A stretch of 64,000 bases of DNA from Cutaneotrichosporon cavernicola (GCF_030864355.1 NC_083393.1:1116001-1180000), one strand, 5' to 3'; counted from the first letter of the stretch, positions 43,874-59,675 are shown. The notes: generated from the letters alone by a model not told the origin. Numbers and translations: made by a program.

Positions 43874-44936
43874 AGGTATTCCGGGGTCTTAATTTCAAGT
43901 TGGTGAGCTTTTGGAGTAACTTTTAGTAGCTTTGGGTAGCTTGGGTAGCTTGGGTAGAATGGGTGGAATGGGTGGAATGGGGTCTATTTGTTTCGCTAGC
44001 TTTGTTACCTGAAGACTCGAGGCCAAAGGTGCCCGGGAGGCAGAGGTGACGAGGGCACGAGGGCGCGGCACGTACATGGCCCTGAAACAAATGGTCCGTT
44101 TCACGTCACACCTCTCCCACTTTGGCACATTAGGACTAAAGAATAAACAGCGGAATACAGCGGCTTACTAAATTACCACATTCTACCGGATCATGCTTGA
44201 CCAAGGATACCACAACCACTCCACCAAGAAATCAAACAAAGCTTGCTTGTGTTTCTTAACCAGTGGCCAGTGGATCACTTCAGAACAATCGGGTGACCCT
44301 GCCATTCATGCGCGTCGTATTCCAATACTTTAATTGACGCAACATGGGTAAACCTCGTTGCATCGATTTTCCGGACTGAGCTGCCATGAATAACAACTAC
44401 CTTCTCTATCCGATGCATTCAATACTGTGCAGAACCGATTCCGCAGCAGGATTATATATAAAAAGATCTTTACAGATGCACACGACATGACGCCAAGAGG
44501 CCATGAGGTCATGAGCGCAGTCGATCAGTCGACATATGTCCAGTTCGTACAGAAGATGGGGGAGGCGCGGTGGCCAGGCCAGTCCTGTCCTCCTTCACGC
44601 TGCGACACTGCGACGTTGATTCATCCAACCGAGCGTTGCGAAGACTGCGACGTCTTGAGAAAAAGCCAACTTGGTCAAGTGGAGAGACAGATCGAATGCC
44701 TAACCACATAGCCCATGGACGCAATCCAGACGAGGTAATAGGACGTTTTGGCGCGTGGTGGAGGTGTTTATGGGCCAGCTGGCTGCTAACCTTGATGGAC
44801 CCACAGAACAGACTTGCGAAGGAATGATATCCAGTACATGGAGTGTCAGCGTCAGTATCAGTGGTCTTGATAACCGCGTTGCTCATTGCTACTGCAATGT
44901 GTGGTGACAACAAGTACATGCAGCTCCAATCTTCTT

Positions 44937-47900
44937 CTAGTCCGTATTTCCATCTCTCGCGGTCAACACGCGGCGCTCAGTACTGAGCTTGGCGAGCAGC
45001 GACGACGCCTTGCCCTGCGGTGTCGACACATCATGCCGAACAACGTTCGTGACACCTTCTTTCTCCACATGTTCCTCCTCCTCCTCCGAGACAACATTGT
45101 GCTCATCCCCACGGTTCCGCTCTCGCGACGTACTCGTCAATCGTTCTACGCTGGAGGGGATACCCGAGATGCGTCGAGCGTGCACCGTCGCAGGGGAGTC
45201 GTTCCTTGACACGTTTCCAGACCGTGTGGGGTTGGCCGTGTCCGACAAGCCAGACGGAGTGTGATGAAGCGGCGTGAGCACTGGATCGAGCGGCCGGCTT
45301 GGTGACGGGCGCATCTTGCGCGGGCTGCTCTTCGACGAGTCGTACGACCGGTCGGTGTGACGTGACGACGCCGGGGAAAGTGCTTCCGAGTGCGCTAAGG
45401 GCGAGAGAGTCGTTGGCGTCTGTGCAATGCCGATCTCGGTCTCATCCTGAGGTGGCGGGACGTTGAGTGAGGGCGCAGTTTGCTCAACTACAGGTGCGAC
45501 CGGAACCTCAACAGGCATCTCTGAAGTCGACGAGGCCAGCCGAGGGCCGGGGAGAGGGAAGGTCTCAACCTTCTCGCCCTTCTCGCCCTTCTTTGTCCGT
45601 ATATCCCTGAATGAACGTGGCTGTACCGAGCCTAGCGCTGCTGCCTTGGACAGGTTGGAACGACCGCGGCCTGGTTTGAAGCTCTCCATGGGCGCCTTGA
45701 GCTTGACCCGCTGCCTCTTACTGGGAGGCAAGGCGGCTTCGGCGCGCGCACGCGAAGCCACTGTAGGCGCGAAGAGGCCTCCAGCGGGACGCGAAGACGA
45801 CACCGCGCGCTGCGTGGGAGGCCGGGAAGACATGGCAGGCGGAGGGCGATTGGGTTTCACCTCCTTAGCAAGCTCCTTCTCCTTCATCACAGCTGTCGCC
45901 GCCGCACGAGCCGCCGCTGCGGCGGTGGGCTTGAGGAGGTTTGAGATCGGCTTGGTGGCAGTCTTGGGAGGCTTGCTGGCAATTGTCGAACTGGACGCCA
46001 TCGACTGTGCCAACGTCGAGTGCCCCTGCTCCAGCAGAGGGCTGGCAGCTCGCGACAACTGCCTTGAAGGGGGCCTGGACGGTCCCCGAGAAGGGGCCAT
46101 AGAGCTAGGGGCAGAGGAGGTCTTTCCGGTGGGGGCTGGCGGTGCCTTACGTGCCGCGGTGGGTGCCGGAGCTGCTGCAGCCTTGGCATTCGACGCCTTG
46201 GTGGCCATCGCCAGCCGAGCGGGTGCAGGAGCCGACTTGCCAGAGTCGGTCATACCGAGGCGCGACACCGGCTTAAACGACTTCTTCTCGGCGGGTGTGG
46301 GACGTGCTGTCTTTGACGGTGGGCCGAGGCGAGCGGAGGTATGTGTAGGCTTCATCGGAGCAGTCGTGCTCCGCATGTGGCCACGGGCTCGATCAGGCGC
46401 GTGGGCGGGATGCGGGGCTGGCTGGGTGACAGGGGCCAACACTGGCGCATCGGCCGGTGTAGTCGGCTTCTCCGCCTCCGCAATGGGAACCGATTTATGA
46501 GGCTCAATGCCGGCCGCTTGCGGAGCGACAACAGGCTCAGCGATCGCAGACGTAGCCATTGTAGCAAGGAACAGTTCCAGGACCGTTGCGTCGGGGTTCT
46601 CCAGGCGCCGCTCGACGGCCGTCCCCTGGGGCTTCTCCCTGGACGTCTCTTGCAGCGTCTCGCAAGGCTGCCCCTCAGACGGGATCTTTGGTCGCTCCTC
46701 GAGCTGCATCACGGGTCGCTCCACTGGTTGTTCCCCATCTTGCACCGCTTTCCTGCCAACAGGAGTGGATATCACCGACGTAGCTTCCTCGACAGGGATG
46801 GTTCCCGGAGTCGCAGAAGTGAACCTGGCTGGAGAAGGCTTCGCCGGAGTGGTTATGGTACCCATTGGAGCGAGATCGACAATCTCCACAGCAGCCCAGG
46901 TCGCGGACGTAGCGGGCGCGGTTGGCTCCCAATGTGGCGAGATGGTCTCCGCGACGTTCGAGATCGACTGTGGAGAGCCAATGTGCTGAGGCGCGGGGGA
47001 CTGGAGAGCAGTTGCCGCCATCGATAGTGCCAAGGCGTGGATTTCAAAGGAGAGCTCACTCTTTGGCGCAGGAGTAGGCGAGCCGTCGGGGGCCTGAGCC
47101 TGAGCTACCAGAACGGGAGCCGCTTGTACAGGAGGGGTCGGGTCCTCCGTTGGGCGCGGAGGTGCGACCACAGCCACGTCTTGGTCGCGGGAATCAGACT
47201 CCTCTGTAGTGACGAAGACCGCAGTCACGTCAGCGTCGCCTGCCCCATTATCAGGGGCCTCTTCGCGTCTGACGATGACGGTCTGGTCCAGGTCCTCATC
47301 CTCGGGACCCGTCGGTTCGACGGAGCGATTCTCCTCGACGCTCCCAGGGCCGCCTTCAGTTGTCACAGAGTAGTTTCCGAGATCGAGCAAGTCAGGAGTT
47401 TCACCCATAGCTTCGGGCTCCAAAGCAGGTGGGGCGGCAGCGGGCACCAGCGTGGCGAGGAAATCCTCAAAACTGGCGGGCTCGTCCGTGTCGACAACTA
47501 GGCCCTCAATGAGCTGAGTGAAACCCTCGTAGACAATCTCATCCTCGTCGCCCTCTCCCGATTGGATGTCCATGAGGTCGTCGAAGAAGCCCGCGTGGTT
47601 AGCCCCAAAGACAAAGGGCCTGATGCTCTGTCGGCGTGTCGGCGTTTCCCCAAAGGCGATGAGAGGTTGAGAGAAGCGCGGCGCGACCTTGGCACGGGGG
47701 ACAGGCGTGCTCTCGGTGAACGAGAGCTCGATGTCGCTGCCTTTGCGCTTGAGTGAGTGGTTCGGGCTGTCATCCTCATCCGGAGACGGGATGAAGGTAC
47801 TTGACCTGCGGGGGAGGGGCGAGATACGCCGCTGGCTGGGCGTGGAGGCAGAAGAGTCGGGAGGAGGCTCAGCAGAGAGGGGGCTGCTCTTGCTTGCTGT

Positions 47901-49805
47901 GCGTGAAGTCGGTGTAGACTCCGTTGCAGACAATGGAGAGGAACCGGACCGCGTTGGCGTGGACTTGCTAAGGGTCTCAGATGAGGAATTGGAGAAGCGG
48001 CCGATCAGGTGAGCGACACTGCCGGGCGAAGGGGCAACCTCTTTCAACGGCTGTGAGAGTTGCGCACGCGGAGCAGGGCCTGGGGTAACCGAGTGAGCGA
48101 TGATCGTCATATCGGCCATCGACAGATCCAGCAACGTCGGCATCTCATGGACGTCGTTCGAATTGAGCTGCCGGTTGAGTAGCATTGCGAAGGAAGGCGA
48201 CTCGGGTAACTGAGGACGTGTAGACGGCAGCGAGCTCTTCGATGCCAGCGGCGAGTCTTCTGGAAGCGGAATGGCGGCAGCGCGCGCCAGATCCAGCTTG
48301 CTCGGAGACTGTCGGTACGCTGTTGGCGTTCCGTTCGCCTCCACCTTCTTCTCAAGCTCGTTCACTCGCTCCTTGACAGTTGACTTGGACGATGAAGGCG
48401 GCTGAGATGCTGGATCAGGGGTGGTGTCCGCCGCAGACGAGGACGCGTGCGTCATGCTCTCTGCGGATACAGCTTGCCTGAGTGGTCGCATGGCTGGTCG
48501 CGAGGCAGACGCTGAGCGCGTCTGGCGAGGTTCGTCATCTGTCCTGTTCGAGGCCTGCGATGCAGTCCGTGATGGTGCGGCCATTCTCCTTGTCGAGTTG
48601 GAGAGTTCGCCTTCTTTTGCATATTGTCCTGGCCGACTTGGCTTAGAAAGCACACGATGGCGCGACGACTCCGACTTGCTTAAACTTGAAGAGGAAGACG
48701 CATGGCTCAGCAGGTTGTGAGATGCGGAGCGGGGCAGCCCGGAGCTACTGCCTTCGGCAACTGATCCCGAAGCGACGCGCTGGCGACGCTCGCCAGTGAA
48801 GCCGCGCGAGGTTGAACGTGTCCGAGGTGCGCCGACACCATGTGCGGGTGGTACACTGCCGTTCCCGCGTGTTGAAGATTCGGCCTCTGCCTGAGCAGCC
48901 TGCAGGCGCGGTCGTAGCCCTGGTCGCGGCTTGGCCTTGGACGCCACTCCGTCTGTGGGGATATCGAGATACCGCCTGATGGTAGGCGTGAGCGGAGTCA
49001 TGAAACTGCACATGTCAGCAATCCTCCCGAAACGCGACTCACTCTTCGACTCGCTCAGACCACAGCTCAGAGAACAAACCCCAAACGCGGCGCGCAGTCT
49101 TACGAACCTCGCCATCGCGGTCGGTCGCCATTTTGCGCACGCATAACTCGAGCAGGTCGAGATCCTTCTCGGACCAGCGGTGGCAGTCCCATTGGATCAT
49201 GGCAGACTCGATCCCGATGGCGGAAGCGCGCTTGCACTGGTCGGAACGGTCGTCCAACCCGTGGCTGAGGTAGATAAGGATGGTGGGTAGGGGGCAATGC
49301 AGGATGATGGTTGCGAGACACTTTTCGGCACGCTTAAAGAACACCTTGTTAGGTCGAGCTAGTAGGCGGACAAGTGGAGGAAGGTACAAGGGGACGAGTG
49401 GCCCGAAGTGCGATGCGAGGCGTGGAGCCATCGCCTGAAGCAGGTCCGTCGACACGCCTGAGAGGCGTCCACGATCCGACATCATCTGTCGTTAGCTTGT
49501 CCAAAGGGAGAACGCACGCAGTCGACGATACGGAGGCCCACACCCTTGTTGCCCACCCCTCGCACGAAGAGGTCGATATGCTTGTAACCACCACCGCGGG
49601 AGACGCCAGTGAAGCGGATAATGCCCTTCTCCATCTTCTCCCAGGTATCCTCGCGTTCAGGTGGACCGAGGGCAGTGGCGAGCACATCGAGCTCGACCTG
49701 GAGGATCTGAGGCGTGGAACACTGGCGTCAGTCACGTCGTCACACCAACCAGGCAAGGTGCCAACACACTGGAATTTTGAGTCCCGCCGCGTCTGGAGGC
49801 GGCAT
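44937..49805 (-). CDS. CLASP-family microtubule-stabilising protein
   Basis: Cytoplasmic linker-associated protein related to Stu1/Cls1, about 1,590 residues. The N-terminal 230 residues form one CLASP-N/TOG domain: EREDTWEKMEKGIIRFTGVS, GVGLRIVDCMMSDRGRLSG, SHFGPLVPLYLPPLVRLLAR and ARRVWGLFSELWSERVEDF. The rest is a long, basic, Ser/Pro/Ala-rich region likely to bind microtubules, with no second clear TOG array. Exons inferred: 49805-49770, 49721 to about 49518, then 49485 to about 49042, then a long final exon. Introns are 32-48 nt; the one after RIVDC (GTGCGT...TAACGACAG) is 32 nt. The start is the ATG at 49805 (MPPPDAAGLKIP). Confidence 0.82.
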
Positions 49806-51337
49806 TATGGAGTGCCGTGAGAATACACTTTGGCAAGAAGGTGATTAAGGATGCCTTGGTTGCTGCAAGATTGTTGAACGCGCAAAGCGGTTAGATACGT
49901 AGAGAGGTAGAGACGTAGAAACAATGGGATGTGAGATGAGCAAGTATAATGTTGTGCTTGTGGATTGTTGATGGCCAACGCGTGTTAAAGTACAGTGCTA
50001 AGTAGACAATAGTAGTCGCGTTCCCAGGTACACAAACGCCCATACAGTACATACCCATTGTTGACTTCGGACGGAACCAATTACCACGCTCCACCTCTGT
50101 TTGGTCCTCACTATTAGGGTGGTTCCAAACCTGGAGGCATGCTGCCAGCCATCTTTACTCGTCGGTCACCCATCTCTCATCTTGAGCGCGCTCTGTCGAC
50201 ATATATCGTCCTCTTCTCTAAACTCGTCTTCGGTGTGATCCAAACTGAAATGCCATGGCGCATCTTTCAAGTACAGTAGAGTGCAGATCTGCAGAGTACT
50301 GTAATTGTTCTTTAGCTACTTGGACTCTGAGAACAACAACAAGGCGTCAACCCTTATCTGAATGCAATGCCTTCACTTCCTTTGTCCACGTAAAGCTCAT
50401 TATACCTACACCATGGCGACCAGTCATACCAGTCAGACAGCGTTTCTCACCCTGACATCATCATTCCCTCCCATATGCTACCATGCATCCCAACTGGAAA
50501 CCCTCACTTGATGTCGACTGTATCGTCCTCGCTTGACCAAACGCGGCTATGCGGGCAAGGACAGGTATTCAGGATTGTAGACGCCAAGGCAATTCCGGCC
50601 CTGAACCTCCTTCCTGCCACCGGTCCGATGGACCGCTACATTGGACAAAGTCACGATGTCAGTATCTGGTGAAACATATCTGATTGGGGTCCAACCAGTA
50701 GACACGGGGCCTAGACCTGATCACCGCTTGATGATCAAGAGAGGGCGCTGTAATCTGAACCATCGGATGATGGGGGCGATTTGCGAATGGAGGATGAGCG
50801 TATGTGTGGTGTGTGGGAATTTGGGATGATGCCAATCTCGCGACGCGACGTGACTCTCCTCGTCAATCGTCGAGTCCAATCGAGTCGCGTGGCTCCTCTG
50901 CTTCTGTCTTATCCGTGACCACCAAATGATCAAATGACACACGAGGACCCTCACCTTGGCCCCTCCCCAGCTCCCCACACACTCAACCCCTCAAAGGAAA
51001 CCCTTGATATTCACCTTTGTGGTCAAGTACCACGGCTGAGGGGTGGTCATTGCAGCACGAACGAGGTCAGTGTGACCTTGCAATACCCCCGAGCCCGGAG
51101 TGGATCCATCAAGGCGGAAAAGCTGGAAGCTGGAAATCTATTCATCTCGTTTCATCATCACCGAGAGGATGATGATGCTCTGCGCCCTTCTGCATAACTT
51201 TTATGCCGTGTTGGTGCCGTGTAGTCACCTCCGTCGCGTTGAGATGACAAACCATGCAGGGTTCTCTTGTATGGACACGAGAGCATGACAGGCACTACGA
51301 TGTCAGTGCAGTGGTACAGAAATAACAACACGTGTTT

Positions 51338-51357
51338 CCCCCCCCCCCCCCCCCCCC
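51338..51357. repeat. Poly-C run of about 20
   Basis: Uninterrupted C run in the 3.7-kb intergenic region. Confidence 0.9.
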
Positions 51358-53056
51358 TTGGATCTCGCTTAACACAGCTTTATCACAGTGCTCAGATGTC
51401 CAGCTCGAGCACCTCGGTTGCAACACCGAGCATTAACCACGCCTGAGGCCTGGCATGTGACACTTGCGGCGCTGCCCTGCGCTCCAAGGGACCTGGAGGA
51501 CCACTAGGACAGGACAAGGGAGAAGGGTGATTGCACTTGTACTGTTGGGTAACTCTGATCCAGATCCGGCCGCTGGCCGCCTTGCCCGATTGCCCGCTTG
51601 TGGCATGAAGTTGGTCTCTCCCCCGAAACAATAAAGACGCAGATAAGCTGAGGGTATCTGAAGTCTGAGACGCTACAGCGGTGGGAATGTGGTCCAGCTT
51701 ATGCATGTAGAGGGCGCTAGACGCAGCCTCTCGGCCTCTCGGCTTGCATGAATAGGAAACGAGTTGGAGACTAGGTTCCCACCCCACTCCACTTTGGAGG
51801 TTGAGCAAAGCAAATGAGCGGCCATGAGCGGCCTCCACCGGCCGCCCTAGGCCCTTGGCTTTGAGTGAGGCATGCGGCCCCACCCAATCAGGGTCATCAT
51901 TTTGGATTATGGACTAGGAACCCTGAAATGTCTTGATCCAGCCATACATGCCATACAAGTACTTTTAGACCTTTACCAGGCACTGGTTAATCTCAATTAC
52001 CTCCTTCAAACTAACAATACATACCTAAGAGTATGAGTAGAATAACCGCGCGGCGCGTCCGTGGTCCATGACATGTCTCTCTCTACCTGGCACTGCTGGG
52101 ATCTGTGGAGCGACGAACGGCAAGCACAAAGCCGGGCCCTCCATTAGGCCACTATGGCCAGGCGACAATAGCGTCATGGTGACAAAACGGCAGGCACTGA
52201 CAATCTGAGACATGGATGATCCAGATGAAATGTAGCAAGCAGGAAGAAGGGGGCGAAAGGATCTGCATTCAACCATAGCTCCGGAGGTCCGGAAATAATA
52301 GATTGCAGGTGGTTGAGCGAGTTAGACAGTAGCAAGCGGTCTGAAATCAACAGTCAGCAAGCAGCAAAGGATAGCTGAGCTTGAATACAAGACGAGAAGA
52401 GAGAAAACAAAACAAAACAAAACATGAAAGATGCAGGTAAGATGCATACTTGGAGTAGGAGGCTACAAGGGCGGGCAAAGTAGAGTGTACAAGAGTGGTC
52501 GGAGTTGGGAGCCGAGAGCGATAACGGGTCGGAGTGCCGCCGTGTTGAATAGACCAATCAAATTGACCTGTATCGTGGCTGGGACGACTGACCTGTTCTC
52601 TGCTCTTTCCCTCCAAGACCCTATGACCTGTTTAGCCCTGTTTGCCTCTGAGCCTCGGACCTGTGAGCTTCTGGCATCCATACCCTTCCCCCTTCTCCCT
52701 TTCCCTCTCCCCCCTCCCCCCTTCGTCACCGTTTGGTACAGTTGGCACTGTTGGCCTGTTAGCTGTTAGGCTAACCCATTCATCCTATCCAACACACAGT
52801 ACACAGTATCAATCCTAGGCGTTATCCTTCTACTCTGGTTAGTGGTTCCCTCAACTCAATCCCCTCTAACACTCGACACTTCGCATACACTCGAAACAAC
52901 ATCGAGCAACACTCTATCCCATCCTCAACACTCGTCTCCATCTCATCTCACTTGCTCATCGCTTTACAACTCAACCCAAGCCCCCCACTCTTGCATTCGA
53001 TCGACCAGCGCCCAAAGCTCCACCCCTAATCGGTTTCGTCTCTCACCCGTCACCCC

Positions 53057-53108
53057 CCTCATCCCTCACCCCTCATCCCTCATCACTCATCCCTCATCCC
53101 TCATCCCT
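53057..53108. repeat. CCCTCAT heptamer repeat
   Basis: About six CCCTCAT/CCTCATC units in the pyrimidine-rich leader of the kinase gene. Confidence 0.85.
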
Positions 53109-53513
53109 TCGCCCACTCGTCGTATCGTCGCCTGTACACACGACCAAACTGGGCGTCATCACCCAAAGTCCATCGCTACATTCACCTGCACCGCTGCAGT
53201 CCGGTATCTGGAAACCTCAAACGCCCTGTTTAACCGGCCGCGACTGCCGCAATACCACAACGTACCCACGCCCATTCGCCCTTGACAGGACGCGATTTGG
53301 TCCTATCATCCATCTTCCCATCCATCCCTGTTCAACACATCTCTTCATTTTCCACACGGACGCGTCCACCAGCCACCGCGACTATCGCTTGTCGTCTGAC
53401 CTTTTGATCGCTCCTACCCATATCCTACCAGCTAGACTATCACATCTCATCGCCTAGCTCGCAGCGCTCACTCCTTCTCCCGCCTTCCTTCCTCCCTTTC
53501 CTTTCCCCCTCTT

Positions 53514-55965
<2,452 letters not shown>

Positions 55966-56812
55966 GGGGGGCCGCATTCCGGCCAGCCAGCTCACGCGGT
56001 GGTCGGGCAACGCCGGGGAAGGGGAGGGGACAGTATCAGAAGGCGTGGGGAGAGGACAGCGGAAGAGAGGGTCTGAAATGTCAAGCCATACGCCCGCATC
56101 ACTGCGGGAGTCGATGCCATGCGGCAACACATAGCCAACACCAACACCATCAACGACGCGAACCACGTACGAATGAACCCGGCGCGTATATCCCAAGCAT
56201 CGAGCTGGTCAGCGGGCACGTGGTCCGCCCAGCGAATTCAGCTCCCACGATCCTACCACCATTGCCTTAGAGGGAGATACAATGTTTCCCTACGTTTCTC
56301 TCTTTAGATAGAGCCGGCCGTATCCCTATGCGGTGATCATTGCTATGACAACGGGCGTGGGGATTTTTGCTGTATGACACTAACAAGATGTTGTGCCCAG
56401 CCTTATCAAGGCAAGGGCACCGAGACGTCGGCGAGATCTGGGACGAAGGTACGGAAGTCCATCTGAGCATGCCAAGCAGGTACACCGGCGACGGTATGTC
56501 ACTCCCAGATTGTGCGATCGCGGATTGCGGAGTAAAGAAGCAGGCGGGCACACATAGCCTTATCGCGTGGGCGCAGCTTGGGTGGCCCCGGCTGGCCCGG
56601 CTGCGACCTCTGGCTGATCCATGGCGTCAACAAGATCCTGACCTGGACGTGACAAGCGTTCTAGCCGTAGCGACCGCTTGCCCATATTCTCACACAGCAC
56701 AAGTAAAGACCCGAGTAGCCACGTCCCTTTGGACCCATTCCCTAGAGTCTCTGCATTAGGATGCCGAGATGCATCGAGCCATAGTGTACACGCCTGCCCG
56801 TCGTGGCGTGGC
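55966..56812. other. Convergent intergenic region
   Basis: Between the 3' ends of the kinase and the Elp5-like gene. It contains the two 3' untranslated regions and short unsupported open frames. Confidence 0.5.
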
Positions 56813-57769
56813 CTAGATCTCCTCGTCCTCTTCATCGTCCGACCAGTCCATTCCCATCCCCAAATCTGCGCCCTCTCCCTCATGCGCATACGGCAGCGGT
56901 ACGGCCCCGCGCGCCTCTCGCTGCTGATCCGTCAGGCTGAGGTTGAACGGCAAATTCAGGTCCGCGTGAGTCGTGACCTTGGTGACTGTCACCGGCCTGA
57001 AATCAACCATCTCTTGAGCGGGAATTGGACGGCCCCGGAATCCCTCGACCGAGCGCTGGATGCCCTTCGCGCCGCCCGCGGCTTTGCGGAGGAGCACGAG
57101 CACCACGGCATCAGGGGAGGGCGCCTCCATGTCCCGCAGTACAGGGAGGTCGGCTGCCCCGCGATCGGCCGCAGACTCGAGGAGAGACGGGAGGCGGTCG
57201 GGATCGGTTAGGAGGTAAGCGTCGATGGTGGACTGGACGAGGCGGGATGGGAGGGGTGTTAGGAGAGCCAGGGAAGGCGAGAAGGAGGCTGAGATGAGGT
57301 CCTCAGTTAGAGGAGAGGAAGAGGGGACGGGGAGGATGAGCCGCGAGCCTGGGCGGAGTGTAGCGGCAACAAGAGCACGCAGGATACGCCATGCGCGCGG
57401 GTGGTCCTCTACCAGCACGTCGGCCGCGTCGAGAAGAACCTGCGTACCAGGAGCAAGGTCCGCGACTGTTGTCAGCTCGTACAAAAATACCGATGCCAAC
57501 GCACTGGCCTGCATGATCTCGGCCTCAACGTCGCCCTCGCTGTATCCCGGCACGACGGCGCTCAGGTCGAGCACCTTCCCTGGTATTTCGGGGGAAGGAA
57601 GGAGCGTGATTGCGAGGACGGGGCTGCGGTCAGTTAGCAAATCTCGGGGACCTCACCCGCTGGAAAGCATTACGCGGAGGAGCGGCCAAGGACGAGAAGC
57701 TAGCGCATGCCGCACCACCACGAGGTGGGCTGGTGCAGAACCGGTGAGGACCTGTTCCAGAAGGGCCAT
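56813..57769 (-). CDS. ELP5: Elongator complex subunit Elp5-like
   Basis: Probable Elp5, a RecA-fold ATPase-like subunit of the Elp4-5-6 ring of Elongator, needed for wobble-uridine modification of tRNA. Seen: RHALASRPWPLLRVMLSSG at the N-terminus, then a region with DLAPGTQVLLDAADVLVEDH and AWRILRALVAATLRPGSRLI, and the C-terminal family-like PFNLSLTDQQREARGAVPLP followed by an acidic tail ending DEEDEEI. Start is the ATG at 57769. One 33-nt intron (GTGAGG...CTGACCGCAG) joins MLSSG to PVLAITLLP. The assignment rests mainly on the C-terminal motif and overall size (about 310 residues), as Elp5 is poorly conserved. Confidence 0.65.
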
Positions 57770-57973
57770 TTGATGTTGAGGAAATGCTGATAGATGATAA
57801 ATCCAAGTTGAGCGGACAAGTGGAGGTTAAATTGCTTTAGAGTGGGGCAGGTGCGACGCGTGACGCGGAACGAGTGTGATTGACCTCCGTGTCGGGGTGG
57901 AGGCGCGTACCCTCCGGGTGACTACTCCAATACTCCCTTGCTTGTTATTCATTCTTTGTCTTCAATACACACG

Positions 57974-59574
57974 ATGCCCCGCAAGATTATCATTGATACA
58001 GAGTACGTTTACATGCAGATAGGAGCTAATGACAGCCCTGGAGTCGACGACGTGCTGGCGATCCTCCTAGCACTGGCGTCGGTGAGTCGATTGTTCCGGC
58101 GCGGACGAGCTGACAACAGCCCGAGTTGGAGGTCGCGCTGATCACGCTCGTGGCTGGTGAGTCCTCACTGCGCGATGCGGTTACTAGGCATCCGTGCAGC
58201 GCGTTCTGTACCTTCCCATCGGTCCTGTGCACACCAACGTCCTTGTCGCTGTTACCAACCATCCCAGGCCCTGCGCCACGCGCCCCTTCCCCTTCTGCGC
58301 CACCCACATCCCGCATCCTTCCCTTCCCCTTGACCTTTCCCGCCACCCAGTGTACGCACCTGACACCAGGCAATACCGATGTTGGCCACACACACGACAA
58401 CCTCCTCAAGATGTACTACCAGCTGGCGCGCGAGCGCGAGCAGCATCCCGTCGCCAAGGAGCGGTATCCGCTTGCGAACCGCACTGTCGTCGCCGTCGGT
58501 GCAGACTACCCTATCCGCGGCGAGAAGCATGTCGCGACGTACTTTGTGAGTGGTGCACGCTCAGGTATTCTCGCGATGCTGCGGCTTGTTTGATCCATTG
58601 TCCAAAGCCGCTCACAGCAGCACGGCCGCGATGGCCTATCCAACATCTCTGTGACTCACCCCGAGTTCACGCCACCTGAGGGCACCGAGTATCCGCTCGA
58701 GCTGAGCAATAAGCACGCATACGATGAGATGCTCGCGCTTCTCGCGGCCGAGCCGGCAGGGACCGTCACGATCGTCGCGCTTGGACCATGTACGCCCCAC
58801 CGAGGCTCGTGACAGCTGACCGCAGTGACGAACCTTGCTCACGCATACAGTGCGGACAAAGAAACGTTCTGTCGCGTCGGCGAGGTCGTGTGGATGGGCG
58901 GAGCGCTCGACGTACCGGGCAACACCTCTCCTGTCGCCGAGTTCAACTGCTTCGCCGACCCATACGCGTTCGACATCCTCCGTATCGCGGCCAAGGCCGG
59001 CGAATTCACCTTCGTCTTCGCGCCGCTCGACGTGACGACGCACCACACTGTTCCATTCAGCGACCTCCTCCACGAGGGCGAGGGCACAACCCCGCTGGAG
59101 TCGTTCACCACGGCCTTTCTCCACCGCGTACGCGGGCTGCAGGCGCGCTTCGGTCTGCCGGACGCGATGGAGATGCACGACCCCGTCGCGGTGTGGTACG
59201 CGATCGAGAACGCACCGAAGGTGGTTGGGAAAGGATGGGCTGTCACGGGGCGCGAGTTTGGCATCGAGCGATGCGGAGAGATCACGCGTGGCATGTGTGT
59301 CGTCGATCGCCGAGGTTCTGGTGAGGGTGACGGCAAGAAGCGCACCGAGGACGAGGTGCTGCTCAAGGGAGACGTCCCGCTTTCGAGGAAGGAGCATGCC
59401 ACAGCGACACACCTTCACGACCTACACGCACCGGTGACGATTGACGACGAGGAGTCTGAGGCTGAGGGTGTGAAAGAGAAGCCCAAGTCCCTCCCCTTGG
59501 CGATTACTGGTACGCCTGGCAGCGCGGCCCTCCGCTCCAAGCTCCTGTCTCGCGTGTTTGGTCATACCGTTTAG
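57974..59574 (+). CDS. Inosine-uridine preferring nucleoside hydrolase
   Basis: Hydrolase that cleaves the N-glycosidic bond of nucleosides to ribose and base, in purine and pyrimidine salvage. Seen: KIIIDTDPGVDDVLAILLAL (the calcium-binding Asp cluster, formed by splicing), VAGNTDVGHTHDNLLKMYY, VTIVALGPLTNLAHAYS, VVWMGGALDVPGNTSPVAEF, NCFADPYAFDIL and EMHDPVAVWYAI with its late Asp. Start is the ATG at 57974. Intron 1 is 33 nt, intron 2 is 38 nt and the third is about 214 nt. The last about 100 residues beyond the core are acidic and unlike the bacterial enzymes. Confidence 0.92.
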
Positions 59575-59675
59575 ACTGTATCCAGAATGTATACCCGTTG
59601 GTTTAGCGTACTGATCAGCTCGCTGACCTGACTGTCATGACTTGGGGTGTGCCGGAGCAGGTACAACGTGCATCA

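Larger units (their letters stand above)
42127..44936. other. Large intergenic region between CLASP and Bni4-like genes
   Basis: 2.8 kb with no supportable protein gene. It contains a (CT)10 tract, a GTATAC-rich repeat, a 20-nt C run and a TATA-like TATATATAAAAAG at about 44454. That element lies some 20 nt before a 75-codon open frame (44487-44711) that has no recognisable domain. Confidence 0.55.
49806..53513. other. 3.7-kb divergent intergenic region
   Basis: The longest gene-free stretch in the window, between the starts of the CLASP and SRPK genes. Base composition drops toward AT-rich, codon-like bias disappears and open frames are short on both strands. It holds a 20-nt C run (51338-51357) and, near the kinase, a pyrimidine-rich CCCTCAT repeat (about 53057-53108). 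I see no tRNA or known ncRNA in it; an unannotated long RNA or long leaders cannot be excluded. Confidence 0.6.

Noticed and set aside
50255..51883. Several 60-160-codon frames in the 3.7-kb gap
   Set aside because: No domain, mixed frames and no supporting splice pattern; likely chance.
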